This document shows, piece by piece, positions 21,927 to 31,803 of a stretch of 64,000 bases of DNA. The stretch spans positions 62,001-126,000 of the forward strand of contig PDPT01000037.1 in the NCBI GenBank assembly GCA_002746605.1, read 5' to 3'. The position numbers were made by a program, and so were the translations under genes. The stretch comes from Ignavibacteriota bacterium. Lineage in GTDB: Bacteria > Bacteroidota > Ignavibacteria > Ignavibacteriales > Melioribacteraceae. Position 1 is the stretch's first letter. The number at the start of each line of letters is the position of its first letter. The notes below the pieces were generated by a model. The model saw only the letters and a program-made list of their open reading frames with translations. It made no database searches and was not told where the DNA came from.

Positions 21927-22006
21927 AAATTTATCCCCATTTTTTTATAAATTATTTTTTGTAAAAATATCAATAAATAAAATCATTTAAAACTAAAACC
22001 GAAACT

Positions 22007-22456
22007 ATGACAAAAACATATCACAAACCTATGCACACTGCCGAACATATTTTGAATCAGATTATGTTAAAAGATTATACCAAGGCAAGGTCTTTTACAA
22101 CACATATTGAAAAGAAAAAATCTAAAGTTGATTACCATTTTGATAGAAACTTAACGGATGATGAACTTTTAGACATCCAAAATAAAGTAAACAAAATTAT
22201 TGATTCTTCTCTTGATGTTACGGAAAATTTTTTGAGTTATGCTGAAGCAGCAAAAGATTTTAACTTAGAAAAACTTCCCGCTGATGCAGGAAATAAAATT
22301 AGAATTATAAACATAGGCAATTTTGATTCTTGTCCGTGTATTGGTCAACATGTGAAGAACACAAATGAAATCGGTAAATTCAAAATTATATCTTCCAGTT
22401 TTAATGAAAACGTTTTACGATTAAGATTTAAACTTGAACATAATATTGAGAAATAA
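22007..22456 (+). CDS. AlaX-type free-standing tRNA editing protein
   Basis: A 149-residue protein resembling the second additional domain of threonyl/alanyl-tRNA synthetases. Zinc-binding HxxxH is seen in HTAEHIL at about residues 10-16. The second half of the site is in CPCIGQHVKNTNEIG. AlaX proteins hydrolyse misacylated Ser-tRNA(Ala) or Gly-tRNA(Ala). It lacks the N-terminal extension of long AlaX forms, so it is a compact type I-like member. It is divergent from the phosphatase/kinase pair. Confidence 0.85.
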   Translation: MTKTYHKPMHTAEHILNQIMLKDYTKARSFTTHIEKKKSKVDYHFDRNLTDDELLDIQNKVNKIIDSSLDVTENFLSYAEAAKDFNLEKLPADAGNKIRIINIGNFDSCPCIGQHVKNTNEIGKFKIISSSFNENVLRLRFKLEHNIEK

Positions 22457-22492
22457 ATAATCATAATTTTTGATTCAGATTAAAATAATTTA

Positions 22493-23158
22493 ATGATAAA
22501 AGTTTTTAATATAAAATCCATAATATTAAACTATAAAATAATAATAATTACTTTTTACTTTTTAGTTTCTTGTTCAAGCAGTAGAGATTATTCTGAATAC
22601 AATAGTGTTAAAGGTAAATTTATTGAATCCGGTGTTGCAAGTTGGTACGGTCCAAATTTTGACGGAATGAAAACAGCGAACGGAGAAACATTCGATATGC
22701 AAGATATGACAGCAGCTCACCGCACCTTACCTTTTGGGAGTTTAATAAAAGTTGTAGATTCAGATACAAAGAAATATATCATAGTAAGAATAAACGACCG
22801 AGGACCTTATGCAAAACAAAGAATTATTGATCTTTCGAAAAGAGCTGCAGAAAAACTTGGAATAATAAGAAAAGGAACTGCAAATGTAAATTTGTATTTG
22901 CTCAATCAAAAGGTTTTACCAAGTAATTTAAAAACTCCGCATTATACTGTACAAATCGGGTCTTTCTTTAAGAAAGATGATGCAATAAATTTAAGTAAAA
23001 ACTTTAACAACTCATTCATTATTCAAGCTACAATAAGCAAGAAAATTTATTACAGAGTTTATGTCGGTCGTTTTGATACAAAGCAAGAAGCAAACTTAAT
23101 AAAAAGAAAACTCTCCGATAAAGGTTACAAGGGTTTTGTGAAACAGTTTGAGAACTGA
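22493..23158 (+). CDS. rlpA: RlpA-like septal ring lipoprotein with SPOR domain
   Basis: A 221-residue lipoprotein with a signal peptide ending at the lipobox LVSC (Cys27). It is followed by a double-psi beta-barrel domain (GVASWYGPNFDGMKTANGE, and the catalytic-type Asp in INDRGPYAKQRIIDLS). A C-terminal SPOR domain (HYTVQIGSFFKKDDA) binds denuded glycan at division sites. RlpA is a lytic transglycosylase in Pseudomonas; the family is otherwise linked to septation. It stands 36 bp after alaX. Confidence 0.92.
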   Translation: MIKVFNIKSIILNYKIIIITFYFLVSCSSSRDYSEYNSVKGKFIESGVASWYGPNFDGMKTANGETFDMQDMTAAHRTLPFGSLIKVVDSDTKKYIIVRINDRGPYAKQRIIDLSKRAAEKLGIIRKGTANVNLYLLNQKVLPSNLKTPHYTVQIGSFFKKDDAINLSKNFNNSFIIQATISKKIYYRVYVGRFDTKQEANLIKRKLSDKGYKGFVKQFEN

Positions 23159-23360
23159 AAAGCAATGTATATTCCTAAGATTTAATAAATAGTAAATTAA
23201 AAGCTAAAACAATAAACAAAATTGGAGAAATTTTCCCGTAAGCTTTCCTTGACAAATAGCGTACGAAAAAAAATACTAAATTTGTCTAACTCTTAAAATA
23301 TTTTTTGTGCTTCTTTGAGTGTAATTGATTCTTACCGATGCTCATAAGGGATTCAAAATT

Positions 23361-23582
23361 CTAATTTCTGTCTTCTAATTTTTCTACCTTTAACTTATCA
23401 ATATTTTTTACAAAATCTGCTTTGGAAGAATAACAAGAATGCTGGTTACCGCCTGAATCACAATGTCCGCCACCGCAACAACCCGAATTAGGTTTTTGTT
23501 TGTACTTACTGAAATAAAGTCCGCCCCAGAAAATTCCCACGGCAAAAATCATAACTAAAATTACTGCTAAAAATTGTAACAT
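23361..23582 (-). CDS. Small Cys-rich membrane protein, NqrM-like
   Basis: 73 residues with one N-terminal membrane helix (about 2-24) and a Cys-rich stretch SGCCGGGHCDSGGNQHSC, then a charged tail. NqrM (DUF539) has the same plan, one helix followed by a Cys cluster starting CGG. In Vibrio it sits beside apbE and is needed to assemble the iron site between NqrD and NqrE. Here it directly follows apbE (one base between them), and the nqr operon is about 3.7 kb upstream on the same strand. The Cys spacing differs from the Vibrio protein, so the assignment is tentative. Confidence 0.55.
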   Translation of the reverse strand: MLQFLAVILVMIFAVGIFWGGLYFSKYKQKPNSGCCGGGHCDSGGNQHSCYSSKADFVKNIDKLKVEKLEDRN

Positions 23583-24650
23583 TTATTTACCTTCACTAAA
23601 ATATTTTTCAAAACTTTTGGTTGATAATTCAATAAATTTATTTTTTTTTCTAACAATCATAAAGACAGAAAGTTTCTCTTTTTGGGCTAACTCCATTCCT
23701 TTTTCAGGTCCCATTATATCTATTACCGTAGCAAAAGCATCCGCAATGGTACATTCTTCATGTATTACTGAAACGGAAGCAAGATTATGAGTAATCGGCT
23801 TTCCGGTTTTGGGATTAATCAAATGAGAATACCTGATTCCATCTTTTTCAAAATAGTTTAAGTAATCACCGGAAGTTGCAATGCTTTCACCGGATAGATT
23901 AACGACTTGTTGTAAATCAGTTGCATTCGGATTGGAAATACCAATATGCCATTTTTCACTAAATTGATTTTTTCCTTTAGTTCTAACTTCCCCGCCAATT
24001 TCTACCATATAATTAAAAAGACCTTGCTCTTCTAAAAATTCACCAACTTTATCTACTCCGAATCCTTTTGCTATGCTCGAAAGATCACAATACAAATTCT
24101 TATTGGTCTTTTTTATTTTAAAGTTAACGGTATCAACTTTTAAATAATTATATCCAATCTTTTTCTTAGCAATATTTATTTCTTCATCGGTAGGAATAAT
24201 TTTTGTTTTTCTATCAGTTCCAAAACCCCAAAGATTTACAAGAGGTCCAACAGTTACATCATAATATCCGTTTGTTAACTTAGATATTCGTAGAGCTTGA
24301 TTCATTACCAAAGAAAAATCTTTGGAAACATTAAACCAAGTAGTATCTTTTAACATATTGAATTGAGAAATTTCCGAACTATCAATGTAGGTTGACATTT
24401 GCAAGTTTACTTGAATAAGAAGACTATCAATTTTTATTTTTAAGCTTTCTAAATCACTCGCCTCTTTTTTTTCAATAATTTTAATTGAGTAGATTGTACC
24501 CATAGTTGTGCCGGTAAACTCGTAACTTTTTAACACTTCTTGCTGGCTACAACCTGGGAAAATAATTACTAAAAAAAATAAAATGAAAAATGAAAAATAT
24601 TTTGAATAAAATTTACTTTGAATTGTTAAGATTTTTTGTTCCATTTCCAA
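23583..24650 (-). CDS. apbE: FAD:protein FMN transferase ApbE (lipoprotein)
   Basis: A 355-residue periplasmic flavin transferase with an N-terminal lipoprotein signal (lipobox FPGC, Cys34). Conserved family elements include GTIYSIKI near the start, DVTVGPLVNLWGFG, a KGFGVDKV segment, the glycine-rich ELGGEVRT-like VEIGGEVRTKGKN, and RYSHLINPKTGKPI. It attaches FMN to Thr in target motifs. NqrB and NqrC encoded nearby both carry such a site, so they are its likely substrates. Its start lies inside the end of the CBS gene (25 bp overlap). Confidence 0.93.
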   Translation of the reverse strand: MEMEQKILTIQSKFYSKYFSFFILFFLVIIFPGCSQQEVLKSYEFTGTTMGTIYSIKIIEKKEASDLESLKIKIDSLLIQVNLQMSTYIDSSEISQFNMLKDTTWFNVSKDFSLVMNQALRISKLTNGYYDVTVGPLVNLWGFGTDRKTKIIPTDEEINIAKKKIGYNYLKVDTVNFKIKKTNKNLYCDLSSIAKGFGVDKVGEFLEEQGLFNYMVEIGGEVRTKGKNQFSEKWHIGISNPNATDLQQVVNLSGESIATSGDYLNYFEKDGIRYSHLINPKTGKPITHNLASVSVIHEECTIADAFATVIDIMGPEKGMELAQKEKLSVFMIVRKKNKFIELSTKSFEKYFSEGK

Positions 24651-25090
24651 TTTTCATAATAATCCAAATTGGCAATTTTACTAAGTTCTTCAAAGTCTTT
24701 TGTTTTCTTTAGCAAGTGTGCTCTTGTAATATCGCCGGCAGAAAGAATACCAATATATTTTCCGTCTTTTTCAATAAGTAAATGCCTTAGTTTTCTCCCG
24801 ACACATTTATCCATCAGTTGGTAAATAGTATCTGTGTGAGATACACTTATAAGAGTTTTTGTCATAACTTCTTTTATTTTGGATTCTTTGGTATAAAATC
24901 CTTCAGTAACAACATTTCTCATTAAATCTCTTTCTGTCCAAATACCTTTTATTTCGTCATTTTCTTTAACGAGAATAGCACCTATCTTATGTTTCAACAT
25001 AATTTGAAGTGCATCGGCAACAGTTGAATTTATATCAACAGAAATAATCTCCGTACCTTTTTGTTCTAATATTTGAATTGCATTTATCAT
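24626..25090 (-). CDS. CBS-pair domain protein
   Basis: 154 residues made of two CBS motifs. The first is around ISVDINSTVADALQIMLKHKIGAILV with IKGIWTERDLMRNV, the second around ISVSHTDTIYQLMDKCVGRKLRHLLI with YIGILSAGDITRAHL. Stand-alone CBS pairs bind adenine nucleotides and act as energy or redox sensors, but the partner is not shown. It precedes apbE with an overlap, so they are co-transcribed. Confidence 0.88.
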   Translation of the reverse strand: MINAIQILEQKGTEIISVDINSTVADALQIMLKHKIGAILVKENDEIKGIWTERDLMRNVVTEGFYTKESKIKEVMTKTLISVSHTDTIYQLMDKCVGRKLRHLLIEKDGKYIGILSAGDITRAHLLKKTKDFEELSKIANLDYYENWKWNKKS

Positions 25091-25120
25091 TTTTTCTCTC
25101 TTATAAGTAAGGTTTGATAA

Positions 25121-25510
25121 TTATTTTAAAAATCTTATAGTTAAAGGATATCTATAAGCTTTACCGTCATAAGCATTAATAGCTGCAATAATTGACATAA
25201 TAAGAGCAAAGACAGCAATTACTATAAGCAAAACTATTCCTATTAACAATAAAATTAAAACCAATGAAACTAAAACATAAATTGTAATACTAATTTGAAA
25301 ATTTAACGCTTCTTTACCTTGGTCAGCCACAAAAGGAAATTCTTCTCTCTTTATAATCCAAATTAATAGCGGTCCAAAAATATTTCCAAATGGAATTACA
25401 AATCCTGCAAGAGCTGAAAGATGAGCAGCAAGTGCCCAGCTTTTTTCCTCATTTGAGTATTCTTGCGATGTAACAACTTTTTCGTTTTCTTCTGTATTAA
25501 AATTTTGCAT
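25121..25510 (-). CDS. DUF4870-family membrane protein
   Basis: 129 residues with a charged N-terminus (EENEKVVTSQEYSNEEK) and three to four hydrophobic segments. WALAAHLSALAGFVIPFGNIFGPLLIWIIKREE and DQGKEALNFQISI match the DUF4870 (Tic20-like) family. The family has no established function. It lies 30 bp upstream of the CBS gene on the same strand. Confidence 0.8.
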   Translation of the reverse strand: MQNFNTEENEKVVTSQEYSNEEKSWALAAHLSALAGFVIPFGNIFGPLLIWIIKREEFPFVADQGKEALNFQISITIYVLVSLVLILLLIGIVLLIVIAVFALIMSIIAAINAYDGKAYRYPLTIRFLK

Positions 25511-25758
25511 AATTATATGAATTATGTTTAGTATTTGTTTAGTTATTTTAATTTATCAAAATACATAGTAAAATTTAAAATATCAAGTACTCTTACCATT
25601 TCAAATCTTAATGTTAAGGAAGACGCAATAAATTAAGTTTTTTATAAACATATCTGATTTTGTAATCTAGAAAATCATTTTTTTTGCAGAAGGTTATGGG
25701 AAACTCAAAAGTATTATTTAACCTAAAATTTAAGCTTATTTTTTTCTCCTGGTTTAAA

Positions 25759-26790
25759 TTACTTTGCGGTTGTTAATCTATATATTTTATTTGAAAATGT
25801 GTCATCAAAATTATAATGACCTATTAACACATATATACCCTCATCTTTGGCAACTATAGCATTTATTGCTAAATCTTCAGGTAAGCCCTCATTAAAAAAA
25901 TTAACCCAACTTTCTTTACTATCATCAAAATATAAAATACCACTATATAAAGTACCTACTAAAAGTGTATCTTCCTTGGTATCCATACATAAAGCTTTCT
26001 CTTTAAGTTCAGTATCTTTTATATGTGGGAGTTTATCTTTGTAAATAGTCCAGCCATATTTATCATCATAAGATAGAACCTTTCCTTTAGTCCCAACTAA
26101 TAATTGTTCTCCTAAAGAAAACATTGAATAGCAAGCACCAAAAGAGTAACCATTTTTTTTAATACCAATAGGCTTTAATATATCATTATCTAAATTTAAT
26201 TCAGCTACAAAATAACCAGTTATTATAAGTGTTCCTATATAGATTTTATTTTTATGCTCAATTATTTCATGGACAAAATAGGAAGTATTATAGTTTTCCG
26301 TTAAGTAATCATATTGATGACCATTTTTTGACAACTTTGAGAGACCACTTTTATAAGGCAATTGAGCTGTTCCTCCAATATAACAATCATTATTAGAAAA
26401 TAATAAGACCTTAGAATCTATAATATGTGGTTTAGAAATCTTATATTTTAAGTTAAGAGAATCGCCACTTTGATATAACAATTCATTAGTCATTGTTAAT
26501 ACAAATAAGGTATCATTATTAAACTCAAAATCAGCAATATAGTATGATTTAGCATCAATAATTAATTTCCAATCATTTTCGGTAAGTTGATAAATTTCAT
26601 GTAAAGTACTAAGATACAACTTATCCTTATGCTGTTTTATATTTTTAAGTTTTTTACCTGCTAAATCAAATGTAATATCTTCCCACTTATTTTTTTCTTT
26701 TATTGGCTCATTAGGACTTTTACAATACGAAGCACATAAAATAATTAAAGCTATAAGAAAAATCTTAGCTACTTTTTTATATATAAACAT
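25759..26790 (-). CDS. Putative lipoprotein with beta-propeller-like repeats, unknown
   Basis: 343 residues with a signal peptide and two candidate lipobox Cys (Cys19 and Cys23 in LCASYCKS), so it is probably exported. The mature part shows repeated short beta-strand units such as KDKLYLSTLHEIYQL, NKIYIGTLIITGYF, EQLLVGTKGKVLSY and EDTLLVGTLYSGILYF. These resemble the blades of two-component-regulator-type propellers. No catalytic motif is visible. It is flanked by long AT-rich gaps (248 and 546 bp), suggesting a stand-alone, possibly acquired, gene. Confidence 0.65.
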   Translation of the reverse strand: MFIYKKVAKIFLIALIILCASYCKSPNEPIKEKNKWEDITFDLAGKKLKNIKQHKDKLYLSTLHEIYQLTENDWKLIIDAKSYYIADFEFNNDTLFVLTMTNELLYQSGDSLNLKYKISKPHIIDSKVLLFSNNDCYIGGTAQLPYKSGLSKLSKNGHQYDYLTENYNTSYFVHEIIEHKNKIYIGTLIITGYFVAELNLDNDILKPIGIKKNGYSFGACYSMFSLGEQLLVGTKGKVLSYDDKYGWTIYKDKLPHIKDTELKEKALCMDTKEDTLLVGTLYSGILYFDDSKESWVNFFNEGLPEDLAINAIVAKDEGIYVLIGHYNFDDTFSNKIYRLTTAK

Positions 26791-27336
26791 ATTGTTTTAA
26801 CTCTCCTTATTTATAAATTATTATGAATTTGTTTGGGTATAGTCTTTCTTGATTGTATTTTTCACACAAAATAAGGCTGCTAACCTATGAGACTATACTA
26901 TTATTTACTTAATCTTATTTCGATAGCAAATCCTCCATATTTATTATTTTAATGTTCCATTATAAATCAAATTTAGATCAGTTCGGAAATAAAAATGACG
27001 GCAAACATATATAATATTAAGCTAAAAGACAAGAAGAAAAAAACTTTGTAGAGTATTTGTGAGCATAAACAATTTAACTGTTTCATTTTAATTCATATTT
27101 AATTTCTTTTTATAAGAAATCTTTGAAAAATTGGTTTATGTAGAAAATATATTTAAGTATTATATTACATTTATCCATTGATTAATGAACGAAATTTCAT
27201 CTCTCAGATTCTCTCCCAAAAGACCCTCAGGGAGAAAACAATCAGTCATCTTAACTAAGGGAGACGGACAGAATGATAACAATTTTTTTTAAGAAGTTTA
27301 TGTAAGCACATTATATTTTCTTTAAATTGCTTGAGA
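26791..27336. other. 546 bp intergenic region without a gene
   Basis: AT-rich sequence between the nqrF stop and the start of the unknown lipoprotein. The only notable part is a GC-richer island at about 27205-27275, with an imperfect inverted repeat CTCTCCC...GGGAG and an internal CCCTCAGGG. It could be a dispersed-repeat remnant. No terminator with a T-tract and no RNA gene was seen. Confidence 0.4.
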
Positions 27337-28572
27337 TTACCCACCAAAATCATCTAAGAGAATATTTTCTCTTTCAACACCTAGATTTTCCAACATTTGA
27401 ATAACTGCATTGTTCATCATTGGCGGTCCGCACATATAGTATTCACAATCTTCGGGAGCAGGATGATCTTTTAGATAATTCTCAAAAAGTACTTGATGAA
27501 TAAATCCGGTATAACCTTTCCAATTATCTTCGGGTAAAGGTTCGGAAAGAGCAAGATGCCATTTGAAGTTATCGTGTTCTTCTTGAAGTTTATCGAACTC
27601 ATCATTATAAAAAGATTCTCGCAAGCTACGAGCACCGTACCAAAAAGACACTTTCCTTTTGGTGTCAAGTCTTTTAAGTTGATCAAAAATATGTGAACGC
27701 ATAGGAGCCATTCCGGCACCACCACCGATAAATACCATTTCGGCATCTGTATCCTTAGCAAAAAATTCTCCGTAAGGTCCGGATATTGTAACTTTATCGC
27801 CTGGTTGCAGATTAAAAATAAAAGAAGACATTTGTCCGGGTGGAACATCGGGCATTCTTGGAGGAGGCGAGGCAATACGAACATTAAGCATAATTATTCC
27901 TTTCTCTTCGGGATAATTAGCCATTGAATAAGCTCTCAGAACATCTTCATTAACTTTTGAGACATATTTCCACATATTGAATTTATCCCAATCTCCTCTG
28001 TACTCTTCGCCTATTTTAAAGTCTGAATAGTTAACCGTATGAGGAGGAGCTTCAATTTGAATGTAACCGCCGGCACGAAAATCAACGTTTTCGCCTTCAG
28101 GCAATTGTAACACTAATTCTTTTATGAATGTTGCAACATTATTGTTTGACTTAACTGTACATTCCCACTTTTTAATATCAAAAACTTCTGCAGGAACTTC
28201 TATTTTCATATCGTTTTTTACGGCAACTTGACAAGATAATCTGTAATCGTTTCTAATTTGTTTTCTATTAAGTTTAGAAGTTTCTGTTGGAAGAACATCA
28301 CCTCCCCCTTCCAAAACTACGCACTTGCATTCACCGCAAGTACCGCCACCGCCGCATGCCGAAGGTAGATAAACTTTATTATCCGCCAAAACATTCAGTA
28401 ATTTACCACCAATAGGAACTTCGATGGAATTTTCGGGGTTATCGTTAATTGAAATTGTAACATTTCCACTTGGAACCAACTTTGATTTAGCAAATAGAAT
28501 AACTATCACTAAAAACAAAACTATGAGCGTAAACATGATTACGCCAAGAAAAATTAAACTTATTCCTTCCAT
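27337..28572 (-). CDS. nqrF: Na+-translocating NADH:quinone reductase subunit F
   Basis: A 411-residue NADH-oxidising subunit with one N-terminal membrane helix. A plant-type [2Fe-2S] domain follows, with ligands in [14 protein letters not shown] and the fourth Cys in YRLSCQVAV. The C-terminal ferredoxin-reductase FAD domain has the flavin motif RAYSMANYP, the NAD site [14 protein letters not shown], and ends in [10 protein letters not shown]...LLDDFGG. It feeds electrons from NADH into the Nqr complex. It is the last gene of the nqrABCDEF operon. Confidence 0.97.
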   Translation of the reverse strand: MEGISLIFLGVIMFTLIVLFLVIVILFAKSKLVPSGNVTISINDNPENSIEVPIGGKLLNVLADNKVYLPSACGGGGTCGECKCVVLEGGGDVLPTETSKLNRKQIRNDYRLSCQVAVKNDMKIEVPAEVFDIKKWECTVKSNNNVATFIKELVLQLPEGENVDFRAGGYIQIEAPPHTVNYSDFKIGEEYRGDWDKFNMWKYVSKVNEDVLRAYSMANYPEEKGIIMLNVRIASPPPRMPDVPPGQMSSFIFNLQPGDKVTISGPYGEFFAKDTDAEMVFIGGGAGMAPMRSHIFDQLKRLDTKRKVSFWYGARSLRESFYNDEFDKLQEEHDNFKWHLALSEPLPEDNWKGYTGFIHQVLFENYLKDHPAPEDCEYYMCGPPMMNNAVIQMLENLGVERENILLDDFGG

Positions 28573-28581
28573 TAAAAACCT

Positions 28582-29193
28582 CTATAATTGAATTCCGGAA
28601 AACAGCATAAAAGCAATTGCCATTAAACCTACAGTTATAAATGTTATTCCCAAACCTTTTAATCCGGCAGGAACATTGCTATATTTCATTTTTTCTCTAA
28701 TTCCGGCAAGAGCAATAATTGCTAATGCAAAACCTACACCCGAACCAAGCCCGAAAACAACACTTTCGGGAAAGTTATAATTTCTTTCTACCATTAGAAG
28801 TGAACCACCAAGTATAGCACAGTTTACGGTAATCAATGGTAAAAATATACCAAGGGAATTATACAAAGATGGTACATAGCGATCCAAAGTCATTTCCAAA
28901 ATTTGAACCATTGCTGCAATAACACCAATGTAGGTTAACAATCCGAGAAAAGTTAAATCAACACCTTCCAAACCAGCCCAAGCAAGACTTCCTTCTTTAA
29001 GAATGTTATTATAAATTAAATTGTTTATCGGCATTGTTATAGCTTGAACAACAACCACAGCTATACCAAGACCAATTGCCGTTTCAACTTTTTTGGAAAC
29101 CGCAAGAAAAGTACACATACCCAAGAAGAAGGCAAGTGCCATATTTTCTATAAAAATTGATTTTATAAATAAACTTAAATAATGTTCAATCAT
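28582..29193 (-). CDS. nqrE: Na+-translocating NADH:quinone reductase subunit E
   Basis: A 203-residue subunit with six membrane helices. Cysteines in the half-helices ([15 protein letters not shown] near residue 25 and TVNCAILGG near 118) match those that, with NqrD, ligate the intramembrane iron centre. It pairs with NqrD as an inverted pseudo-symmetric dimer. It is 9 bp from nqrF and 1 bp from nqrD. Confidence 0.96.
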   Translation of the reverse strand: MIEHYLSLFIKSIFIENMALAFFLGMCTFLAVSKKVETAIGLGIAVVVVQAITMPINNLIYNNILKEGSLAWAGLEGVDLTFLGLLTYIGVIAAMVQILEMTLDRYVPSLYNSLGIFLPLITVNCAILGGSLLMVERNYNFPESVVFGLGSGVGFALAIIALAGIREKMKYSNVPAGLKGLGITFITVGLMAIAFMLFSGIQL

Positions 29194-29194
29194 T

Positions 29195-29815
29195 TTATTC
29201 CTCTTCTACTTGCTCAGGTTTGAATGTTCTAATCAACCAAATAATAATGCCGATTAAAAAGAAAGCACTCGGAGGCATTAAAAACATACCGTTTGATTGA
29301 TACCAACCGCCATCTGTAGTTAATGGTAAAATTGAAAAACCTAATAATTTGCCGGAACCGAATAGCTCTCTGATAAATCCTACAACCAATAAAATAAAAC
29401 TATATCCCAATCCATTACCAATTCCATCTAAGAAACTTAAAACAGGCTTATTTTGAAGTGCAAAAGCTTCAGCTCTACCCATAACAATACAGTTTGTAAT
29501 AATTAACCCTACATAAACAGATAGCTGTTTACTTACATCATAAGCGTATGCTTTGATAAGCTGATCTGCTATGATTACCAGCGATGCAATAATTGTCATT
29601 TCAACTAAAATTCTTATACTGCTCGAGATATGATTTCTTAAAAGACTTACAAAAAAATTAGAGAAAGCCACAACCAATGTTACAGCAATTGACATAACCA
29701 AAGCTGTTTCTAATTTGGACGTTACAGCAAGTGCAGAACATATTCCAAGAATCTGTAATCCTATAGGATTGTTATTAAAAATCGGGTCAAGTAGAATTTC
29801 TTTATATTTTTTCAT
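29195..29815 (-). CDS. nqrD: Na+-translocating NADH:quinone reductase subunit D
   Basis: A 206-residue subunit with six membrane helices, homologous to NqrE. The iron-ligand cysteines appear as [15 protein letters not shown] near residue 26 and [15 protein letters not shown] near 107. RnfE is the paralogue in Rnf complexes, but nqrA and nqrF in the same operon settle the Nqr assignment. It overlaps nqrC by 14 bp. Confidence 0.96.
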   Translation of the reverse strand: MKKYKEILLDPIFNNNPIGLQILGICSALAVTSKLETALVMSIAVTLVVAFSNFFVSLLRNHISSSIRILVEMTIIASLVIIADQLIKAYAYDVSKQLSVYVGLIITNCIVMGRAEAFALQNKPVLSFLDGIGNGLGYSFILLVVGFIRELFGSGKLLGFSILPLTTDGGWYQSNGMFLMPPSAFFLIGIIIWLIRTFKPEQVEEE

Positions 29816-30611
29816 TATTACTTCCCTCTTTTAATTTTGTTATAAACGGCTTATAACCGTTTTCACCTAACCAAAAATGTACGAGATTATCAACACCGCG
29901 AGTTGTTAAAGTTGAACCTGATAAACCATCAATTTGATATGAAGCTTTAGGACTATCTTTATCAACCTGCCCTTTTATAACTTCAATCTTCACATTCCAG
30001 TTATCATCGTATGCTTGTTTACCAACCCATTTGGATTTCCACTTTGGATTATCAACTTCGCCGCCTAATCCGGGTGTTTCACCATGTTCATAAAATGTAA
30101 ATCCTTTGATAGTCTGTAAATTATTATCCAAAGCTATAAAGCCGTACATTGTTGACCATAAACCCTTTCCATAAATTGGAAGGATATATTTTGAAACTTT
30201 ATTTTTTTTATCTAAAACTTTGTAAATAGCTACTTCTTTGGGCATTCTTTTTATCTTGGCTATATCTTCGGAAGCAGAAATTTCTTTTCCGTGTTTTTTA
30301 CTGTTTGCAACGTCTTTAATATTAAAGTTTTCTACATTCAGAATTTCATCATATTCGCTTTTGGGAACAACATCGCCGGTTTCAAGATTAATTATTTCGC
30401 CTTTAATTTTTTCTTTGTAAGTATCACCGATATTTGTTGAACCTTCTTGATATAAATCGCCAGCAATAAGAATATTTTTTAACAAGTCCAATTTTTTATT
30501 TTGCTCTTGGATTGGTTTTAATCCAACAGCGGCAGAAGAAACGAAAATAGCAGCTACAAAACATAATGCAACCACAACACCAATTGTTTTTGTAATAGTC
30601 TCAGATGCCAT
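29802..30611 (-). CDS. nqrC: Na+-translocating NADH:quinone reductase subunit C
   Basis: A 269-residue subunit with one N-terminal membrane helix and a periplasmic FMN-binding domain. The flavinylation motif is [10 protein letters not shown], with the covalent FMN expected on Thr near residue 234; the more common form is [15 protein letters not shown] and [10 protein letters not shown] are conserved family elements. ApbE encoded downstream is the expected flavin transferase. It overlaps nqrB by 11 bp and nqrD by 14 bp. Confidence 0.96.
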   Translation of the reverse strand: MASETITKTIGVVVALCFVAAIFVSSAAVGLKPIQEQNKKLDLLKNILIAGDLYQEGSTNIGDTYKEKIKGEIINLETGDVVPKSEYDEILNVENFNIKDVANSKKHGKEISASEDIAKIKRMPKEVAIYKVLDKKNKVSKYILPIYGKGLWSTMYGFIALDNNLQTIKGFTFYEHGETPGLGGEVDNPKWKSKWVGKQAYDDNWNVKIEVIKGQVDKDSPKASYQIDGLSGSTLTTRGVDNLVHFWLGENGYKPFITKLKEGSNNEKI

Positions 30612-31803
30612 CTCTACTTAATCTCCGTTTTATATTTTGATTTATAAATATCTTATCGATAATCGGGGCAAAAACATTACCGAATAGAATTGCAAGCATC
30701 ATTCCTTCAGGAAAAGCAGGATTTACGACCCTTACTAGCACAACAAGAATCCCAATTAATAATCCGTATAAATATTTTCCATTCTTTGTCATTGCAGCAC
30801 TTACAGGATCGGTAGCCATAAAGACAGTTCCGAATGCAAAACCTCCAATTACAAAATGCCAATGAGGAGCAAGAGCAAACATCGGGTTTGTTGAGCTTCC
30901 TACAGCATTCAAAATTAATGACGTTACCACCATACCGAGTACAATACTCAGCATAATTCTCCATGAACCAATTCTTGTAACTATTAAAATTACAGCTCCA
31001 ATTAGAACAGCAAGTGCAGATGTTTCCCCCATAGAGCCGGGAATTAATCCTACAAACGAATCCCACCAAGTTACAGTTACAGCTAAGTTTTTGTCGGCAA
31101 ATTCAGCAAGTGGAGTTGCTCGACTTAAACCGTCAACTGCAAGCCAAACTTTATCACCTGAAATTTGTGCCGGATATGCAAAAAATAAAAATGCTCTTGC
31201 GGTAAGTGCCGGATTCAAAATATTCATTCCAACTCCGCCAAAAACTTCTTTACCTATTACAACTCCGAAAGAAATACCAATTGCAACCTGCCAATAAGGA
31301 ATATCGGGAGGAAGAATTAAAGGAAACAACAAACTCGTTACCAAAAATCCTTCTGCTATTTCGTGATTTCTTACCGATGCAAATAATGCTTCCCAAAAAC
31401 CACCGACTGCAATCGTAACAAAATAAACAGGAAAAAAATATAAGGCTCCGTGCACCATATTTCCCAATATACAATCAGGATTAAATCCAATCCCGAGTGA
31501 ATTTATTACATATTGCTGCCAGTTAGTCATTTCAAAATTGCTAAGTTTTGCAATTGCAAGATTTGCTTGCAATCCTGTGTTATACAATGCCATTATTACC
31601 GTTGGGATAAGAGCAATTACAACCCAAAACATCATTCGTTTAAGGTCTAATGCATCTCTAACATGCGGACCGGAAGATGTTCTTGTCGCAGTAGAATATA
31701 AAAAAGTATCTATTGCGTCATATAGTGGATAGAGTTTTTCTAACTTTCCACCTTTTTCAAACTGTTTTTCAGTTTTGTCTAAAATATTTCTAAGAAATTC
31801 CAC
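30601..31803 (-). CDS. nqrB: Na+-translocating NADH:quinone reductase subunit B
   Basis: A 400-residue polytopic subunit that carries covalent FMN and riboflavin and takes part in Na+ translocation. The flavinylation motif is [10 protein letters not shown], with the FMN-bearing Thr near residue 230. The N-terminal cytoplasmic stretch and the [14 protein letters not shown] segment are typical for NqrB. It starts on the last base of nqrA and overlaps nqrC. Confidence 0.97.
   Translation of the reverse strand: MEFLRNILDKTEKQFEKGGKLEKLYPLYDAIDTFLYSTATRTSSGPHVRDALDLKRMMFWVVIALIPTVIMALYNTGLQANLAIAKLSNFEMTNWQQYVINSLGIGFNPDCILGNMVHGALYFFPVYFVTIAVGGFWEALFASVRNHEIAEGFLVTSLLFPLILPPDIPYWQVAIGISFGVVIGKEVFGGVGMNILNPALTARAFLFFAYPAQISGDKVWLAVDGLSRATPLAEFADKNLAVTVTWWDSFVGLIPGSMGETSALAVLIGAVILIVTRIGSWRIMLSIVLGMVVTSLILNAVGSSTNPMFALAPHWHFVIGGFAFGTVFMATDPVSAAMTKNGKYLYGLLIGILVVLVRVVNPAFPEGMMLAILFGNVFAPIIDKIFINQNIKRRLSRDGI

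Noticed and set aside
27471-27884. 137-residue minus-strand ORF within nqrF
   Set aside because: Out-of-frame shadow of nqrF, which has all Nqr motifs in its own frame.
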